From contig CAIPQU010000080.1 in NCBI GenBank assembly GCA_903867305.1, forward strand, positions 1 to 64,000: a stretch of 64,000 bases of DNA, written 5' to 3'. Within the stretch, counting starts at the first letter, position 1. Each line of letters begins with the position of its first letter. The notes beneath the pieces were generated by a model. The model was not told the DNA's origin, ran no database searches, and saw only the letters and a program-made list of their open reading frames with translations. Shown one piece after another: positions 52,215-61,620 of the stretch. The translations under genes were made by a program, and so were the position numbers. This DNA comes from an uncultured beta proteobacterium. Lineage in GTDB: Bacteria; Pseudomonadota; Gammaproteobacteria; Burkholderiales; Burkholderiaceae.

Positions 52215-52389
52215 GAGTATTATTTATCAAATATCTTTGATTATCATTCTTTCATACAAATGAAAAAGCAGGTCATGAGCTAGTTCGCTATTTTGCTCCA
52301 TCAAGTCTCCGAAATATTTTTTTGGGTTTTGTAGTTATATTATGAGTATGTTGTAAAAAGAGCAACCTAATTATTGGGGGGGGAAATAT

Positions 52390-53085
52390 ATGAAAGCAAC
52401 TACGATCAACGTTCCTTTACGGGACGGTAATATGAGTGCATATCTGGCATTCCCCGAGGGTAAACCCAAGGGCGCAATTATTGCCATTATGGAAATTTGG
52501 GGAGTTAATGCAACTATGCGAACCCATGCGCAAGAATTTTCTGATGCGGGTTATATTTGTTTAGTTCCTGATTTATTTTGGCGTCAAGAGCCTAATGTTA
52601 ATTTATCAGATCGTAACCCAGCAGATGTCATCAAGGCTTTCGATTTGTATTACGACTTTGATTATGATTTGGCGGTAAAGGATATGGAAGATACAGCCCT
52701 TTATCTTAAAAACCTATCAGGGTTTGAGGGTAAGGTAGGAGCGGTAGGCTATTGTCTTGGAGGAAAGCTTTGCTATTTGATGTGCTGTAGAACCGATATA
52801 GATTGCGCTGTTGCCTATTACGGGACCTATATCGAGCATGAAATTAAAGAAGTCAAAAATCTTCATCGTCCATTTCTACTGCATATGGCAATGAAAGATC
52901 GATGGGTACAAAAGGAAGTCAATGACCTTCTCGAACGAAAGCTAGGTAAAAATCCCTTTGTTACTATTTGTAAATATCCAGAAGCAGACCATGCATTTGC
53001 CAGACATGGAGGATTAACTTATAGGAAAGCTGAGGCCGATCAGGCTCTTGAAATCACTATCAATTTTTTCAATCAACATCTCTAA
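52390..53085 (+). CDS. Dienelactone hydrolase family protein
   Basis: 231-aa cytoplasmic hydrolase. The cysteine nucleophile is in VGYCLGGK near residue 121, the Asp in MAMKDRW near 175, and the His in ADHAFARHG near 205: the classical DLH triad. GGGGGGGG just before AAATAT-ATG acts as the ribosome site. Divergent from the CoA-ligase cluster. It may open a lactone formed in aromatic ring cleavage. Confidence 0.9.
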   Translation: MKATTINVPLRDGNMSAYLAFPEGKPKGAIIAIMEIWGVNATMRTHAQEFSDAGYICLVPDLFWRQEPNVNLSDRNPADVIKAFDLYYDFDYDLAVKDMEDTALYLKNLSGFEGKVGAVGYCLGGKLCYLMCCRTDIDCAVAYYGTYIEHEIKEVKNLHRPFLLHMAMKDRWVQKEVNDLLERKLGKNPFVTICKYPEADHAFARHGGLTYRKAEADQALEITINFFNQHL

Positions 53086-53151
53086 ATAAACCCCAAACAC
53101 CTTTTCCCTGAGTCATATTCATTTTGCTGGAGTCTTCAAAACAGATCTTAA

Positions 53152-54204
53152 TTACACCATTGGATTTGGCATGGGCACATTACATTGCGTTGCAATTTCA
53201 GCGAGTTCTTGAAGCACTAAATCTGGTAAAGGAATGCCTGATACTAAGCGGAGATCTCTTTCTCGGTTGCCACGCTCACCTGGTGCCAAGATCTCGCCAA
53301 TATCTGCATCTACCGGTAAAGATTTGAGGCCTTGAATAGTCGCGATGACATCATCTTGAAAAGTCTTTGGATCACAAAATCGGAAAGTGTCAATACCGAG
53401 TAACCAAGCATTTTGACTATGCCTTTTAGCATTCGGTGAATTGGAAAAATACTGGGCAATTTGAGGATTAGATACGGTAACACCCACTAGTAACTCAATC
53501 ATTAACGACAAACCAGAACCTTTAGGTCCTCCAAGCGACATGGGAATGGTCGCTTTATTAGGGTCTGTGGTTAAATTACCAAAATCATCTTGAGCGAGCC
53601 CTAACGCTAAAGGCTGTTGATTTTTTTTATGCTGTAACAGCATGCCATATGAAATAGCTCCGGTCGACATATCTAGAACAATCGGATCCTCTCCCACTCC
53701 TGGTGCTGCAATTGAAATCGGTGCAGTAGATACACCCGCACCTTTTGCTCCAAAATAATTCATGAGTGGCTTTGAAGCCGTCATCGCAATACTAATTAAT
53801 CCCCTTTTGGCTAATTGATTGGTGTAATAACCTAGCGCACCCGTATGTGTTGTTTGACGAATCATCACAAGCCCCATGCCATATGATTTCGCTTTTTCAA
53901 AAACCATCTCTTCTGCAACTTTCATAACCACTGGTCCTGAGGCACGATCAGCTTCTAAAACAGTTACGACTGGAGATTCTTTCAATACATGAATATTAGG
54001 GGTAGGATTCATCACACCTTTTTTAAGGAAATTAACATATAAAGGAATCCGATTAACCCCATGTGTATCAACACCGCGTAAATTAGACATGACCAAGGTC
54101 TGCGCAACAGACTTGGCGTGATCTTGTGAAAAGCCGAATGTTTTAAAAATGGACTCAGTGAAATTCTCTAAACTCTGCGCCGAATATTTTTTAGATTGAC
54201 TCAT
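53152..54204 (-). CDS. Ldh-family NAD(P)-dependent oxidoreductase (malate/L-lactate dehydrogenase type)
   Basis: 350-aa dehydrogenase of the MDH/LDH_2 family. Active-site landmarks: SNLRGVDTHGVNRIPLYVNF near residue 42, RQTTHTGALGYYTNQLAKRG near 115, and PISIAAPGVGEDPIVLDMST in the cofactor region near 165. Likely oxidises a 2-hydroxy acid to a 2-oxo acid or the reverse. It lies 14 nt after a Bug receptor gene, so both share a transcript. Confidence 0.88.
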   Translation of the reverse strand: MSQSKKYSAQSLENFTESIFKTFGFSQDHAKSVAQTLVMSNLRGVDTHGVNRIPLYVNFLKKGVMNPTPNIHVLKESPVVTVLEADRASGPVVMKVAEEMVFEKAKSYGMGLVMIRQTTHTGALGYYTNQLAKRGLISIAMTASKPLMNYFGAKGAGVSTAPISIAAPGVGEDPIVLDMSTGAISYGMLLQHKKNQQPLALGLAQDDFGNLTTDPNKATIPMSLGGPKGSGLSLMIELLVGVTVSNPQIAQYFSNSPNAKRHSQNAWLLGIDTFRFCDPKTFQDDVIATIQGLKSLPVDADIGEILAPGERGNRERDLRLVSGIPLPDLVLQELAEIATQCNVPMPNPMV

Positions 54205-54218
54205 ATATCAAAAAACAA

Positions 54219-55199
54219 CTATTCCTTTTCAATTTTTCTCGCTGAAATAACTTTTTGCCATTTGTAATACTCAACAGCAACAAATTTCTTTGTCTCATCT
54301 GCGCTCGTTGATATGGGCTCTCCACCAAGGTCAATCAACCTTTGAGAAAGATCTTTATTCGATATGGAACTTCTAACTGCTTTATTTAGTATCTCGATAA
54401 TTTCCGGTGGAGTACCGCCTGTGGTGGCAATACCAATATAGGAACGAACTTCATATCCAGGGAAAGTTTCACCTATTGTGGGCAAATTATTATATTTACT
54501 CGAGCGGCTAGTTCCGGTAGTGGCAATTCCTCTTAACTTACCGCCCTGAATATAGGGCATGATTAATTGTGGTGCTTCAATCAAAAAATCAATACGCCCA
54601 GCCATCAACTCAGTAATCGCTATAGAACCACCCTTCGTAGGAATATGTACCGTATCAATACCACTCATGGAATTTAAAAGTTCAGAGGAAAGGTGATGAA
54701 TTGAGCCAATCCCCGAAGAGGAGTAATTTAATTTACCTGGGTTATTTTTTGCATCATTAATAAGGTCCTGAAGATTACGATACGAGGAATTAGGGTTAAC
54801 AGCCAAGATGAACGGATAGGTAGTAATCAAAGACACCATATCAATATCTTTTAAGGGATCAAATTTTGGTGACTTCGTAATTGCGGCTTGTGAAGTATAT
54901 GCTCCGGTCAAGAGTAAAAGAGTGTAACCATCTGGCTTGGATTTTGCCACCATATTAGAACCAATTCCGCCGCCAGAACCGCCATGATTTTCAACGATCA
55001 CAGGAACTTTTAAATATTCACTCATGGACTGCGCCACAAGACGCGCCATAATATCCGCAGAGCCCCCTGCATTAAAAGGGCAAATTAATGTAATGGGCTT
55101 TGTTGGATAACTCTGTGCTATTGCACCACTACATAACAATGCACCCAAGATCCAAAAAGAACATACCGTATACAGTTTTTGTAAATTAAATTTTTTCAT
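54219..55199 (-). CDS. Bug/TctC-family periplasmic receptor, orphan (7)
   Basis: 326-aa receptor with signal peptide (LYTVCSFWILGALLCSGAIA), YPTKPITLICPFNAGGSADI, GGSGGGIGSNMVAKSKPDGY and HIPTKGGSIAITELMAGRID. Its start lies only 2 nt from the stop of the VOC gene, and the Ldh gene follows 14 nt later, so enzyme, receptor and dehydrogenase are one unit. Confidence 0.9.
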   Translation of the reverse strand: MKKFNLQKLYTVCSFWILGALLCSGAIAQSYPTKPITLICPFNAGGSADIMARLVAQSMSEYLKVPVIVENHGGSGGGIGSNMVAKSKPDGYTLLLLTGAYTSQAAITKSPKFDPLKDIDMVSLITTYPFILAVNPNSSYRNLQDLINDAKNNPGKLNYSSSGIGSIHHLSSELLNSMSGIDTVHIPTKGGSIAITELMAGRIDFLIEAPQLIMPYIQGGKLRGIATTGTSRSSKYNNLPTIGETFPGYEVRSYIGIATTGGTPPEIIEILNKAVRSSISNKDLSQRLIDLGGEPISTSADETKKFVAVEYYKWQKVISARKIEKE

Positions 55200-55201
55200 T
55201 T

Positions 55202-56428
55202 TTAGTTTAAAGGCCCCATAAATACTTCACCATCAAATGTATCACTTTGTGCAGGGATAGAGAGTGGCCAATCTTCTGGAGATGCTGAAAACTCTCGGCG
55301 CAAATGTGGCGTTTTCGTCCTGCCATCCCACCCTATCTGCTCCATTTCAAAATATATCTGCACACAAAAGCCATCAGGATCAATCACATAAAAATGATGC
55401 CCTATACCAGGGGATAACTCTATGGGTAATTGAACGATTATTTGACCTTGTTCTTTTAAAAATTGATAGGCATCCAATAACTGTTGATAACTTCCCACCC
55501 TAAAACCAAATGATAAGGTCGAAGATTGCAGTGGCAAATTCAACTGCTTTTGTAACGCCATCGGAAAAATAGCCAATGAATGATGTTCTGTATTTGCTCT
55601 TAAAAATAAACAAGTTTGACCATCATAAACAATCTCTTCAGAAATCCTTAAACCCATGACCTCAGTATAAAAACTCTTGGCAGCTTCATAGTCCTCAACA
55701 AAAAGATGCACTGGGCCGACTTTAGTGACTTTAAATGGCCTCGCTAATAAAGTCCCACCAACGTTATAGGTTTCTTTGAGTTGCTCTTGACGTCGCCACC
55801 CATCTTGTAAATGATGCCCAGCCTTTAATGCGCGATTAACTTCAGTAAATTCTGAGATATGAGGTAACTCTGGTGGCTGTTGGTAGCTCACAGCATGCAT
55901 CGTCTTAGGTTTCGATAATCCATCCCATCCGATTTGTTCAATCCCATAATAAAGCTCATTAATATGGCCCGCAGGATCGGGCGCATAAAAATGCCAGTTC
56001 GAGCCAGGTAAGTCTCTTCCTGATCGTAATATTTTGATACGCTGCTCTTCAAACCAATGATGCCCATTAATTACTTGCTCTAATGAACCGACTTGCCAGG
56101 TTAATTGATTCATTGACAACTGAGGATAGTCCACATAGTGCATATTAAATGCATGAACCGCTCTTTTAGGAAACAATACAAAGGAGTGATGATCAGTACC
56201 AAATCTTGTGAAATACCCTTCAGTTGGCCCAACAAGCTTCTGCAACGATTGGGGAACCCTTTGAGAAAAATCAATCTTGTCAGAAATTTCTAATCCGAGG
56301 AGCTTCTCATAAAAAGCGAGCGAGGCTTGAGGGTCAATGACGTTAATACCAAAATGCCCCAATCGATTAATCTGAAATGGCCTATTAATTTCTACACCAT
56401 CAACCGTAAATACTTTTTTTTCCATCAT
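55202..56428 (-). CDS. Tandem-VOC extradiol dioxygenase-like protein
   Basis: About 408 aa with two VOC (vicinal oxygen chelate) domains. Each carries candidate metal ligands: domain 1 H in RLGHFGINV, HH in GTDHHSFVLF, E in GHINELYYG; domain 2 H in VGPVHLFVED, HH in NTEHHSLAIF, E in CVQIYFEMEQ. Both domains end with the same EQIGWDG. In BphC-type enzymes only the second domain normally binds iron. I use ATG 56428; a TTG one codon before and an ATG one codon after are also possible. A catechol-like ring-cleavage role is likely but not proved. Confidence 0.82.
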   Translation of the reverse strand: MMEKKVFTVDGVEINRPFQINRLGHFGINVIDPQASLAFYEKLLGLEISDKIDFSQRVPQSLQKLVGPTEGYFTRFGTDHHSFVLFPKRAVHAFNMHYVDYPQLSMNQLTWQVGSLEQVINGHHWFEEQRIKILRSGRDLPGSNWHFYAPDPAGHINELYYGIEQIGWDGLSKPKTMHAVSYQQPPELPHISEFTEVNRALKAGHHLQDGWRRQEQLKETYNVGGTLLARPFKVTKVGPVHLFVEDYEAAKSFYTEVMGLRISEEIVYDGQTCLFLRANTEHHSLAIFPMALQKQLNLPLQSSTLSFGFRVGSYQQLLDAYQFLKEQGQIIVQLPIELSPGIGHHFYVIDPDGFCVQIYFEMEQIGWDGRTKTPHLRREFSASPEDWPLSIPAQSDTFDGEVFMGPLN

Positions 56429-56438
56429 CAATTTTTCA

Positions 56439-57308
56439 TTAAGTGTCTAATGGGAAGTATTTATTGAGCCAGCTCTGCAAAGTTGCATGCACCACGGTAT
56501 TTTGATTTGCAAGAATGAAATGATCAACATCAGAGAATAGATGTAATTCTGCAGGTTGCTGAGAATTCATAAATAAATCGATCGATTGTTCTGTAGGTGT
56601 TACCGTATCGTTTGCAGCATGCAGGAGCAATAATGGTCTTGGAGCAATTTTTCCAACCACTTCATTGGCTCTAAAGTTATACATGCTTTCTACAACTTCA
56701 TACGGAAACTCCATAATCGAACCTGGTGCTAAATTATTACGAATACCAGGCCTAATCGGTACGATGTTATAACGCGGGACTTTAATAGAAACACCCGCTT
56801 TGAGTTGCGCTTTTCCTTCTTGCATCATCTGTGAAAATTGTGCCCAAGCCTCATGTGTTTCATGCTGTTTTTTGAATTTTTTCTCGCCATCGCCCCAGCC
56901 CCCCATGGAGATGCAGGCAGCTATCTTGTCATTGACCCCTGCGGCATAGCAAGCAACGGCAGCACCGAAACTAAATCCAAGAACGCCAACTCTTCCTACC
57001 TGAACTTCAGGCAGTGTCTCTAAGAAATTAGTTGCATTACCTGTATCAATAACTTGTTCTTCACATATAACTCGTCCCCGCTCACCCTGACTATCTCCAC
57101 AGCCTCTAAAATCAAATCGTAGGGCAATATACCCAAGTGTCTCAAGAACTTCGGCAGCTAAGAGGGCAGTACCTCCATCTTTATTACTCCCAAAGCCATG
57201 CAATACAGTAAATGCAGGTCTTTTTTGACCAGGCTTTAAATCTTCAGGAATATGAAGGATCCCAGTAAGTAATAATCCATCAGAATAAAATGACACTTTT
57301 TTTTGCAT
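56439..57308 (-). CDS. Alpha/beta hydrolase
   Basis: 289-aa serine hydrolase-like protein. HGFGSNKDGG (oxyanion) near residue 38, nucleophile GFSFGA near 127, acidic ANDTVTP near 240, and His in DVDHFILANQ near 265. No signal peptide. It precedes the VOC gene by 10 nt, so it could hydrolyse the product of ring cleavage, as BphD-type enzymes do; sequence alone does not show the substrate. Confidence 0.85.
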   Translation of the reverse strand: MQKKVSFYSDGLLLTGILHIPEDLKPGQKRPAFTVLHGFGSNKDGGTALLAAEVLETLGYIALRFDFRGCGDSQGERGRVICEEQVIDTGNATNFLETLPEVQVGRVGVLGFSFGAAVACYAAGVNDKIAACISMGGWGDGEKKFKKQHETHEAWAQFSQMMQEGKAQLKAGVSIKVPRYNIVPIRPGIRNNLAPGSIMEFPYEVVESMYNFRANEVVGKIAPRPLLLLHAANDTVTPTEQSIDLFMNSQQPAELHLFSDVDHFILANQNTVVHATLQSWLNKYFPLDT

Positions 57309-57410
57309 AACTAGTCTCTAGGCATTGAAGTTGAATGTGAAATACTAACATTTGAAACAGAATTTATATAGCTACGCTAATTTCTACAAGTTACACCTTT
57401 CACAAGCATC

Positions 57411-57452
57411 ATTGACATCCTCCCCGTCATAAAGGATGGGGAGGATGTCAAT
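57411..57452. repeat. Perfect 15-bp hairpin resembling IS200/IS605-type ends
   Basis: Arms ATTGACATCCTCCCC and GGGGAGGATGTCAAT enclose the 12-nt loop GTCATAAAGGAT. It begins directly at the stop codon of the amidohydrolase gene. The wording TTGACATCCTCCCCG-TAAAGG is like the right-end hairpin of TnpB-type (IS1341/IS605) elements. No U-run follows on either strand, so it is not a standard terminator. It may be a leftover end of such an element or a reused transcript end. Confidence 0.6.
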
Positions 57453-58336
57453 TACCTGAAATCGTATAGTTGTTCTGGGTTTTTCACCAAGATCAACTCA
57501 CGCAATGACTCATCCGATACCCAATTGAACAATAGATTACATAAATCGGCATCATTTGGCATCAAACCTTTAACCATGACATGCGGCCAATCAGTTCCCC
57601 ACACAATCTGATTGGGGCTATTTTCTAAAATCACCTTAGCAAAAGTATCAACATCGTCATAGGGTAGATTGCCAAGGCTCGAAATACGATAAGGCGCTGT
57701 AAATTTCACCCATGCTCTTCCCTCGCGCATCAAGGACAATAAACCTTGAAATCCAGGTGTTTGGATGCCCAAAGCACAAGACTGATATCCAAAGTGGCCT
57801 AATACTATTGGAACAGGGAAGCCATTAAATGATTTAGCAATATCAGGGAATTCATTGACATGCATCAATAATTCAATATGCCAACCCCAGGGTGCAATCT
57901 TGTCAGCCAGTTTTTTTAAGCTCGTCAACGGTAGGACTCCTTTGGAGTCTGCCAAATCAACGATATTGCATCGCACACCCCTTACTCCTATGAGATGCAA
58001 GTTATCGATTTCAATTTCAGAAATGGATTCGTTGACTACTGCAACTCCGCGATATTTCAATGGATTAGACTTTAAAGCATCTATCAAAGCAGAGTTATCT
58101 TCACCATAAATACTCGGCTGAACTAAAACAGCACGATCCACACCCAAAGAACCTAATAAGCTCAAATAGTCAGGTAATAAAGCATCGTATGGTGTATAAA
58201 TTCTATTGCTGGCATAAGGAAATCGATCCTCGGGTCCACAAATGTGCGCATGACAATCAACTGCGCCTTTAGGCAAGGTTAATTTTGAATACCTTAACTC
58301 TCGATCGGGTGGTTGACAATAGGGGGCGAAATTCAT
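57452..58336 (-). CDS. Amidohydrolase-family protein, LigI (2-pyrone-4,6-dicarboxylate lactonase)-like
   Basis: 294-aa TIM-barrel hydrolase of the amidohydrolase_2 family. Metal and active-site features: DCHAHICGP near residue 28, HIELLMHVNE near 155, GHFGYQS near 182 and GTDWPHVMVKG near 250. LigI opens the pyrone lactone of the protocatechuate 4,5-cleavage route; the neighbouring VOC dioxygenase-like gene would fit a ring-cleavage context, but the substrate is not proved. Confidence 0.85.
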   Translation of the reverse strand: MNFAPYCQPPDRELRYSKLTLPKGAVDCHAHICGPEDRFPYASNRIYTPYDALLPDYLSLLGSLGVDRAVLVQPSIYGEDNSALIDALKSNPLKYRGVAVVNESISEIEIDNLHLIGVRGVRCNIVDLADSKGVLPLTSLKKLADKIAPWGWHIELLMHVNEFPDIAKSFNGFPVPIVLGHFGYQSCALGIQTPGFQGLLSLMREGRAWVKFTAPYRISSLGNLPYDDVDTFAKVILENSPNQIVWGTDWPHVMVKGLMPNDADLCNLLFNWVSDESLRELILVKNPEQLYDFR

Positions 58337-58420
58337 GCATTAAATTCCAAATGATCTAAGGTGTAGATTAAATGTTTATTACCCAATCTGGGACGACTTC
58401 ATATTATCGATAATATATTT

Positions 58421-59218
58421 TTATTTACTACTCTTGGTTAGCAATCCAGCTTTTAAAATCACTTCGGCAACATTCGGTGAGGATAAAAAACGAATCAAGG
58501 CTTCCCCAGCCTCGGGCTGAAGTACATTTGAGGTAATTGCTCCAGCAAAACTAAATCCTGGCTGCAGATCTGCAGGAATTGGCCCTAAATAGGTGATGCC
58601 AGGAACGTGGATAATTTCACTAACCTGCTGAAACCCAATTTCAGCCTCGCCGCGAGCAACCACAGCAGCAACAGCCTCACCCGACGGTGGGCCACGTACC
58701 TTCATCGCTTTGGATTTTACTTGCTCTAAAATACCGAGTTTACTAAACATCGTATTCGCAATATAAGTACCACTCCCACTATCAGAATAAGCAATTGATT
58801 TGGCTGCTAACAGTGTTTTTCGAAATGCATCCGTATTACTGATGTCTGGCTTTGCTGCATTTAATTTCACAGCAGCACCAATTTGCGAAAGGGCAAGTAT
58901 GGTAATTGAATCATGTTTTACCAATCCACGTTTAGCCAAATTCTCAGCAGATTCACCATCTAAAATAACAACATCGGCACGTTGGCCTTGAGCTAGGCGT
59001 GTAGGAATTGCCTCTGGTGAATCTCCGATAGAGGGGCCTCGTATCGTGATGAGTTTGTTACCGGTACTTTTCTCAAATAAAGGTGCAAGTTGTTCATATA
59101 CGCCAAAGAATCCTGCCGAGATCATTACCGTTACATCAGCAGCCTGAGCATGACTTAATAATGCCAGTGAAATCAAGCACGAATACATCAAGCGCATACA
59201 AGTAAATTTGAATTTCAT
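58421..59218 (-). CDS. ModA-like extracellular solute-binding protein, no permease nearby
   Basis: 265-aa periplasmic protein with a signal peptide (MYSCLISLALLSHAQAADVT), then the ModA-like FEKSTGNKLITIRGPS, ADVVILDGESAENLAKRGLV and SGSGTYIANTMFSKLGI. Molybdate receptors need modB and modC, which are not in the window; related proteins in catabolic clusters may bind organic anions instead. Same strand and next to the amidohydrolase (84-nt gap). Confidence 0.82.
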   Translation of the reverse strand: MKFKFTCMRLMYSCLISLALLSHAQAADVTVMISAGFFGVYEQLAPLFEKSTGNKLITIRGPSIGDSPEAIPTRLAQGQRADVVILDGESAENLAKRGLVKHDSITILALSQIGAAVKLNAAKPDISNTDAFRKTLLAAKSIAYSDSGSGTYIANTMFSKLGILEQVKSKAMKVRGPPSGEAVAAVVARGEAEIGFQQVSEIIHVPGITYLGPIPADLQPGFSFAGAITSNVLQPEAGEALIRFLSSPNVAEVILKAGLLTKSSK

Positions 59219-59357
59219 GATGATATTCCGTTTGCAATTAACTAAAAGATGTGCTTAGTATATATAAAAACTTAAAGGTCTCTTACTTCGTAATTATCGA
59301 ATGCTGTAGATGGTTCTGAAAAAAATTTTGATAATTCGAGCTTCAATCAGTCTTCGA

Positions 59358-60440
59358 TTAGTAGGAATATTTCTTGATTGCTTTTGGTTCAAATTGAAAT
59401 CCCCAGCCTGGAGTAGTTGGAACAGGAACCTCTCCATTCTGATCCAACATTAATTGCTCTTTATACAGCGGAGCAAACCAAGGCATATATTCCACATAAA
59501 TTGCATTTGGCATTGCAGCAGCCAGAGATAGTGACATCTGCGTAAATAAATGTGGCGCAATCGGAATATTGTGTGCCATCGCCAAATCAGCTACTTTCAT
59601 GAGCTCAGTAGGTCCGCCCATTCTCTGCAGATCTGGCATCAAAATATCTGCCGATTTTCGATTGATCATTTCAATCATCCCCAGTGATGTGAATTCATTT
59701 TCACCACTCGCAATCGGAGTATCTAAGGCTCTTGCAATTTCAGCTTCACCATCATGGTGATGAAATACGACAGGCTCTTCAATCCAAGCTAATCTATATT
59801 CTTCTAGCTGCCTACCAAGTTGAATGGCGTGCGATACATTGAATTGTTGATTACAGTCTGTCATCAATTGAATATCTGGTCCAATTGCCGCTCTTACAGC
59901 TTTAACTCTAGCTACATCAACTTCTATCTTTTTTGACCCCAAAGACATTTTGATAGATTTAAAACCTTGATGAACTAAATCTTGAGCTTCTTTTTGAAGC
60001 TCATCAATCGAAGCAGATAAACGAAGGCCACCACTTCGATACATCGGCATACTCGCTCTGCAAGCCCCTAGTAACTGACTTACATTTTTATTTGCTTCTT
60101 TTCCACGAAGATCCCATATAGCCATATCAATTGCTGATAAAGCGATAGCGCCAATGCCTCTTTGACCTAAAAAAACAAGTTCTGACCATGCTTGTTTTAG
60201 AAAAGCGCCACTCATTCCAACATCAGTCCCAATGAGAAGACTTTCTAAACTGAGAATCATGTCTCTTAATAGAGATAATCGTGTACCGTTTAAAGTAAAG
60301 ACCATACCTTCGCCAATATGATCTTTTGTTTGCAGCGTGACTAACAATGCATCCGCCGATCTGATCATCATTTTTCCACTAGGAATCGGTTTTTCTAGCG
60401 GGATTTTGACAGCTTTAATCTTGAGTTTATTAATAATCAC
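59358..60440 (-). CDS. Enolase-superfamily protein (mandelate racemase/muconate lactonizing group)
   Basis: 360-aa enzyme. Barrel residues: K-x-K-like KSIKMSLG near residue 162, metal ligands D in LMTDCNQQ, E in AWIEEPVVF, E in ASGENEF, then MPDLQRMGG and His in IAPHLFTQ near 300. GTG 60440 is the start, set by AAGGGATAAGTT in front. Typical reactions are sugar-acid dehydration or cycloisomerisation. It follows a Bug receptor by 25 nt. Confidence 0.87.
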   Translation of the reverse strand: MIINKLKIKAVKIPLEKPIPSGKMMIRSADALLVTLQTKDHIGEGMVFTLNGTRLSLLRDMILSLESLLIGTDVGMSGAFLKQAWSELVFLGQRGIGAIALSAIDMAIWDLRGKEANKNVSQLLGACRASMPMYRSGGLRLSASIDELQKEAQDLVHQGFKSIKMSLGSKKIEVDVARVKAVRAAIGPDIQLMTDCNQQFNVSHAIQLGRQLEEYRLAWIEEPVVFHHHDGEAEIARALDTPIASGENEFTSLGMIEMINRKSADILMPDLQRMGGPTELMKVADLAMAHNIPIAPHLFTQMSLSLAAAMPNAIYVEYMPWFAPLYKEQLMLDQNGEVPVPTTPGWGFQFEPKAIKKYSY

Positions 60441-60465
60441 AACTTATCCCTTTGTAGACTTTGGA

Positions 60466-61446
60466 TTACTCTGGCTTGATATTTGCATCTTTTACTAACT
60501 TGCCCCACATGGCAAAATCAACCTGTAAAAACTCTTTAAACTCTTGGTTATGCCTAGAATCTGGAATTAAACCAAGTTCTTGCATTCTTTGTCGTACTTG
60601 AGGCATTTCAACTACGGCAGCAAATTCCCGACCAAGCTTATCCGTAATCTCTATTGGAGTTCCGATCGGTGCGAAGGCGCCTTGCCATGTTTCCATTTGA
60701 TATCCGGGAACAGCAATATCTGCAATGGGCCTCACCCCAGGTAATGCTGGGACTTCAGTCTTGGAACTAACGCCAAGTGCTCTCAATCGACCACTTTTTA
60801 TAAAAGGACTAGCAACGGGTATGACTTCAAAAGCAAGGTCTAACTGTCCACCAATTAAATCAGCCATGACTCCTGGTCCTCCTTTATAGGGAACATGCTG
60901 CATCTTGGTATTCGTAAGATGCATAAAAACCTCTGCGGACAAATGATGGGCGCTCCCTAAACCACTACTGCCATAATTTAGTGAACCAGGCTTGTTCCTT
61001 AATTCTTGAATAACATCATTCACACTCTGAAATTTACTTCCCGTCGGAACTACTAAAACAGTTGGGCCTCTATCCCATAAAGAGAGGGGCACAAAATCCT
61101 TCAAGGGGTGATATCCGGAGCTCTTCGTTAAATAATAATTAGTGGCATTCGTTGTTGTGTTCCCGGCTAAAAGTGTATATCCATCAGGAGCAGCTTTTGC
61201 AACAAATTGCGCTCCCACCATACCAGAAACACCAGGCTTATTTTCAATGATGACTCTTTGACCAAGTCGCTCAGAAAGTAAAGGGACAATAATTCTTGCA
61301 ATAGAATCAACCCCTCCTCCAGCTGTATATGGCACGATTAAAGTAATTGGCTTTTGTGGAAAGCTATTTGACTGCGCTATTGTCTGCTGAGTAACAAAGC
61401 TCATAACAATGCAAAGCATGCTCTTGATGAATCTGATTGTGATCAT
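60466..61446 (-). CDS. Bug/TctC-family periplasmic receptor, orphan (8)
   Basis: 326-aa receptor with signal peptide (FIKSMLCIVMSFVTQQTIAQ), FPQKPITLIVPYTAGGGVDS, NKPGVSGMVGAQFVAKAAPD and HVPYKGGPGVMADLIGGQLD. Precedes the enolase-superfamily gene in one transcript, suggesting a shared substrate. Confidence 0.9.
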   Translation of the reverse strand: MITIRFIKSMLCIVMSFVTQQTIAQSNSFPQKPITLIVPYTAGGGVDSIARIIVPLLSERLGQRVIIENKPGVSGMVGAQFVAKAAPDGYTLLAGNTTTNATNYYLTKSSGYHPLKDFVPLSLWDRGPTVLVVPTGSKFQSVNDVIQELRNKPGSLNYGSSGLGSAHHLSAEVFMHLTNTKMQHVPYKGGPGVMADLIGGQLDLAFEVIPVASPFIKSGRLRALGVSSKTEVPALPGVRPIADIAVPGYQMETWQGAFAPIGTPIEITDKLGREFAAVVEMPQVRQRMQELGLIPDSRHNQEFKEFLQVDFAMWGKLVKDANIKPE

Positions 61447-61620
61447 TTTTTAGTACCTTTGTCTCTTTATTTTTAATTGTCATACCCAAATCAATTTTTC
61501 CAAAAGCAAGGTCATTGCCTGGCTTTTGAAAATCACTTCAATGAACTACTGTTTTCTCAAAATCGATATTGTAATTAGTTGTCTATTAACCATCTATAAA
61601 TTAATTGAATGAATAGTGAA

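Noticed and set aside
52376-52383. G8 run as a phase-variation switch of the dienelactone hydrolase
   Set aside because: It sits outside the coding part and in the ribosome-site position; a length change could alter translation, but there is no supporting evidence.
57411-57452. The 15-bp hairpin as a normal intrinsic terminator
   Set aside because: No U-tract follows in either direction; listed instead as a repeat.
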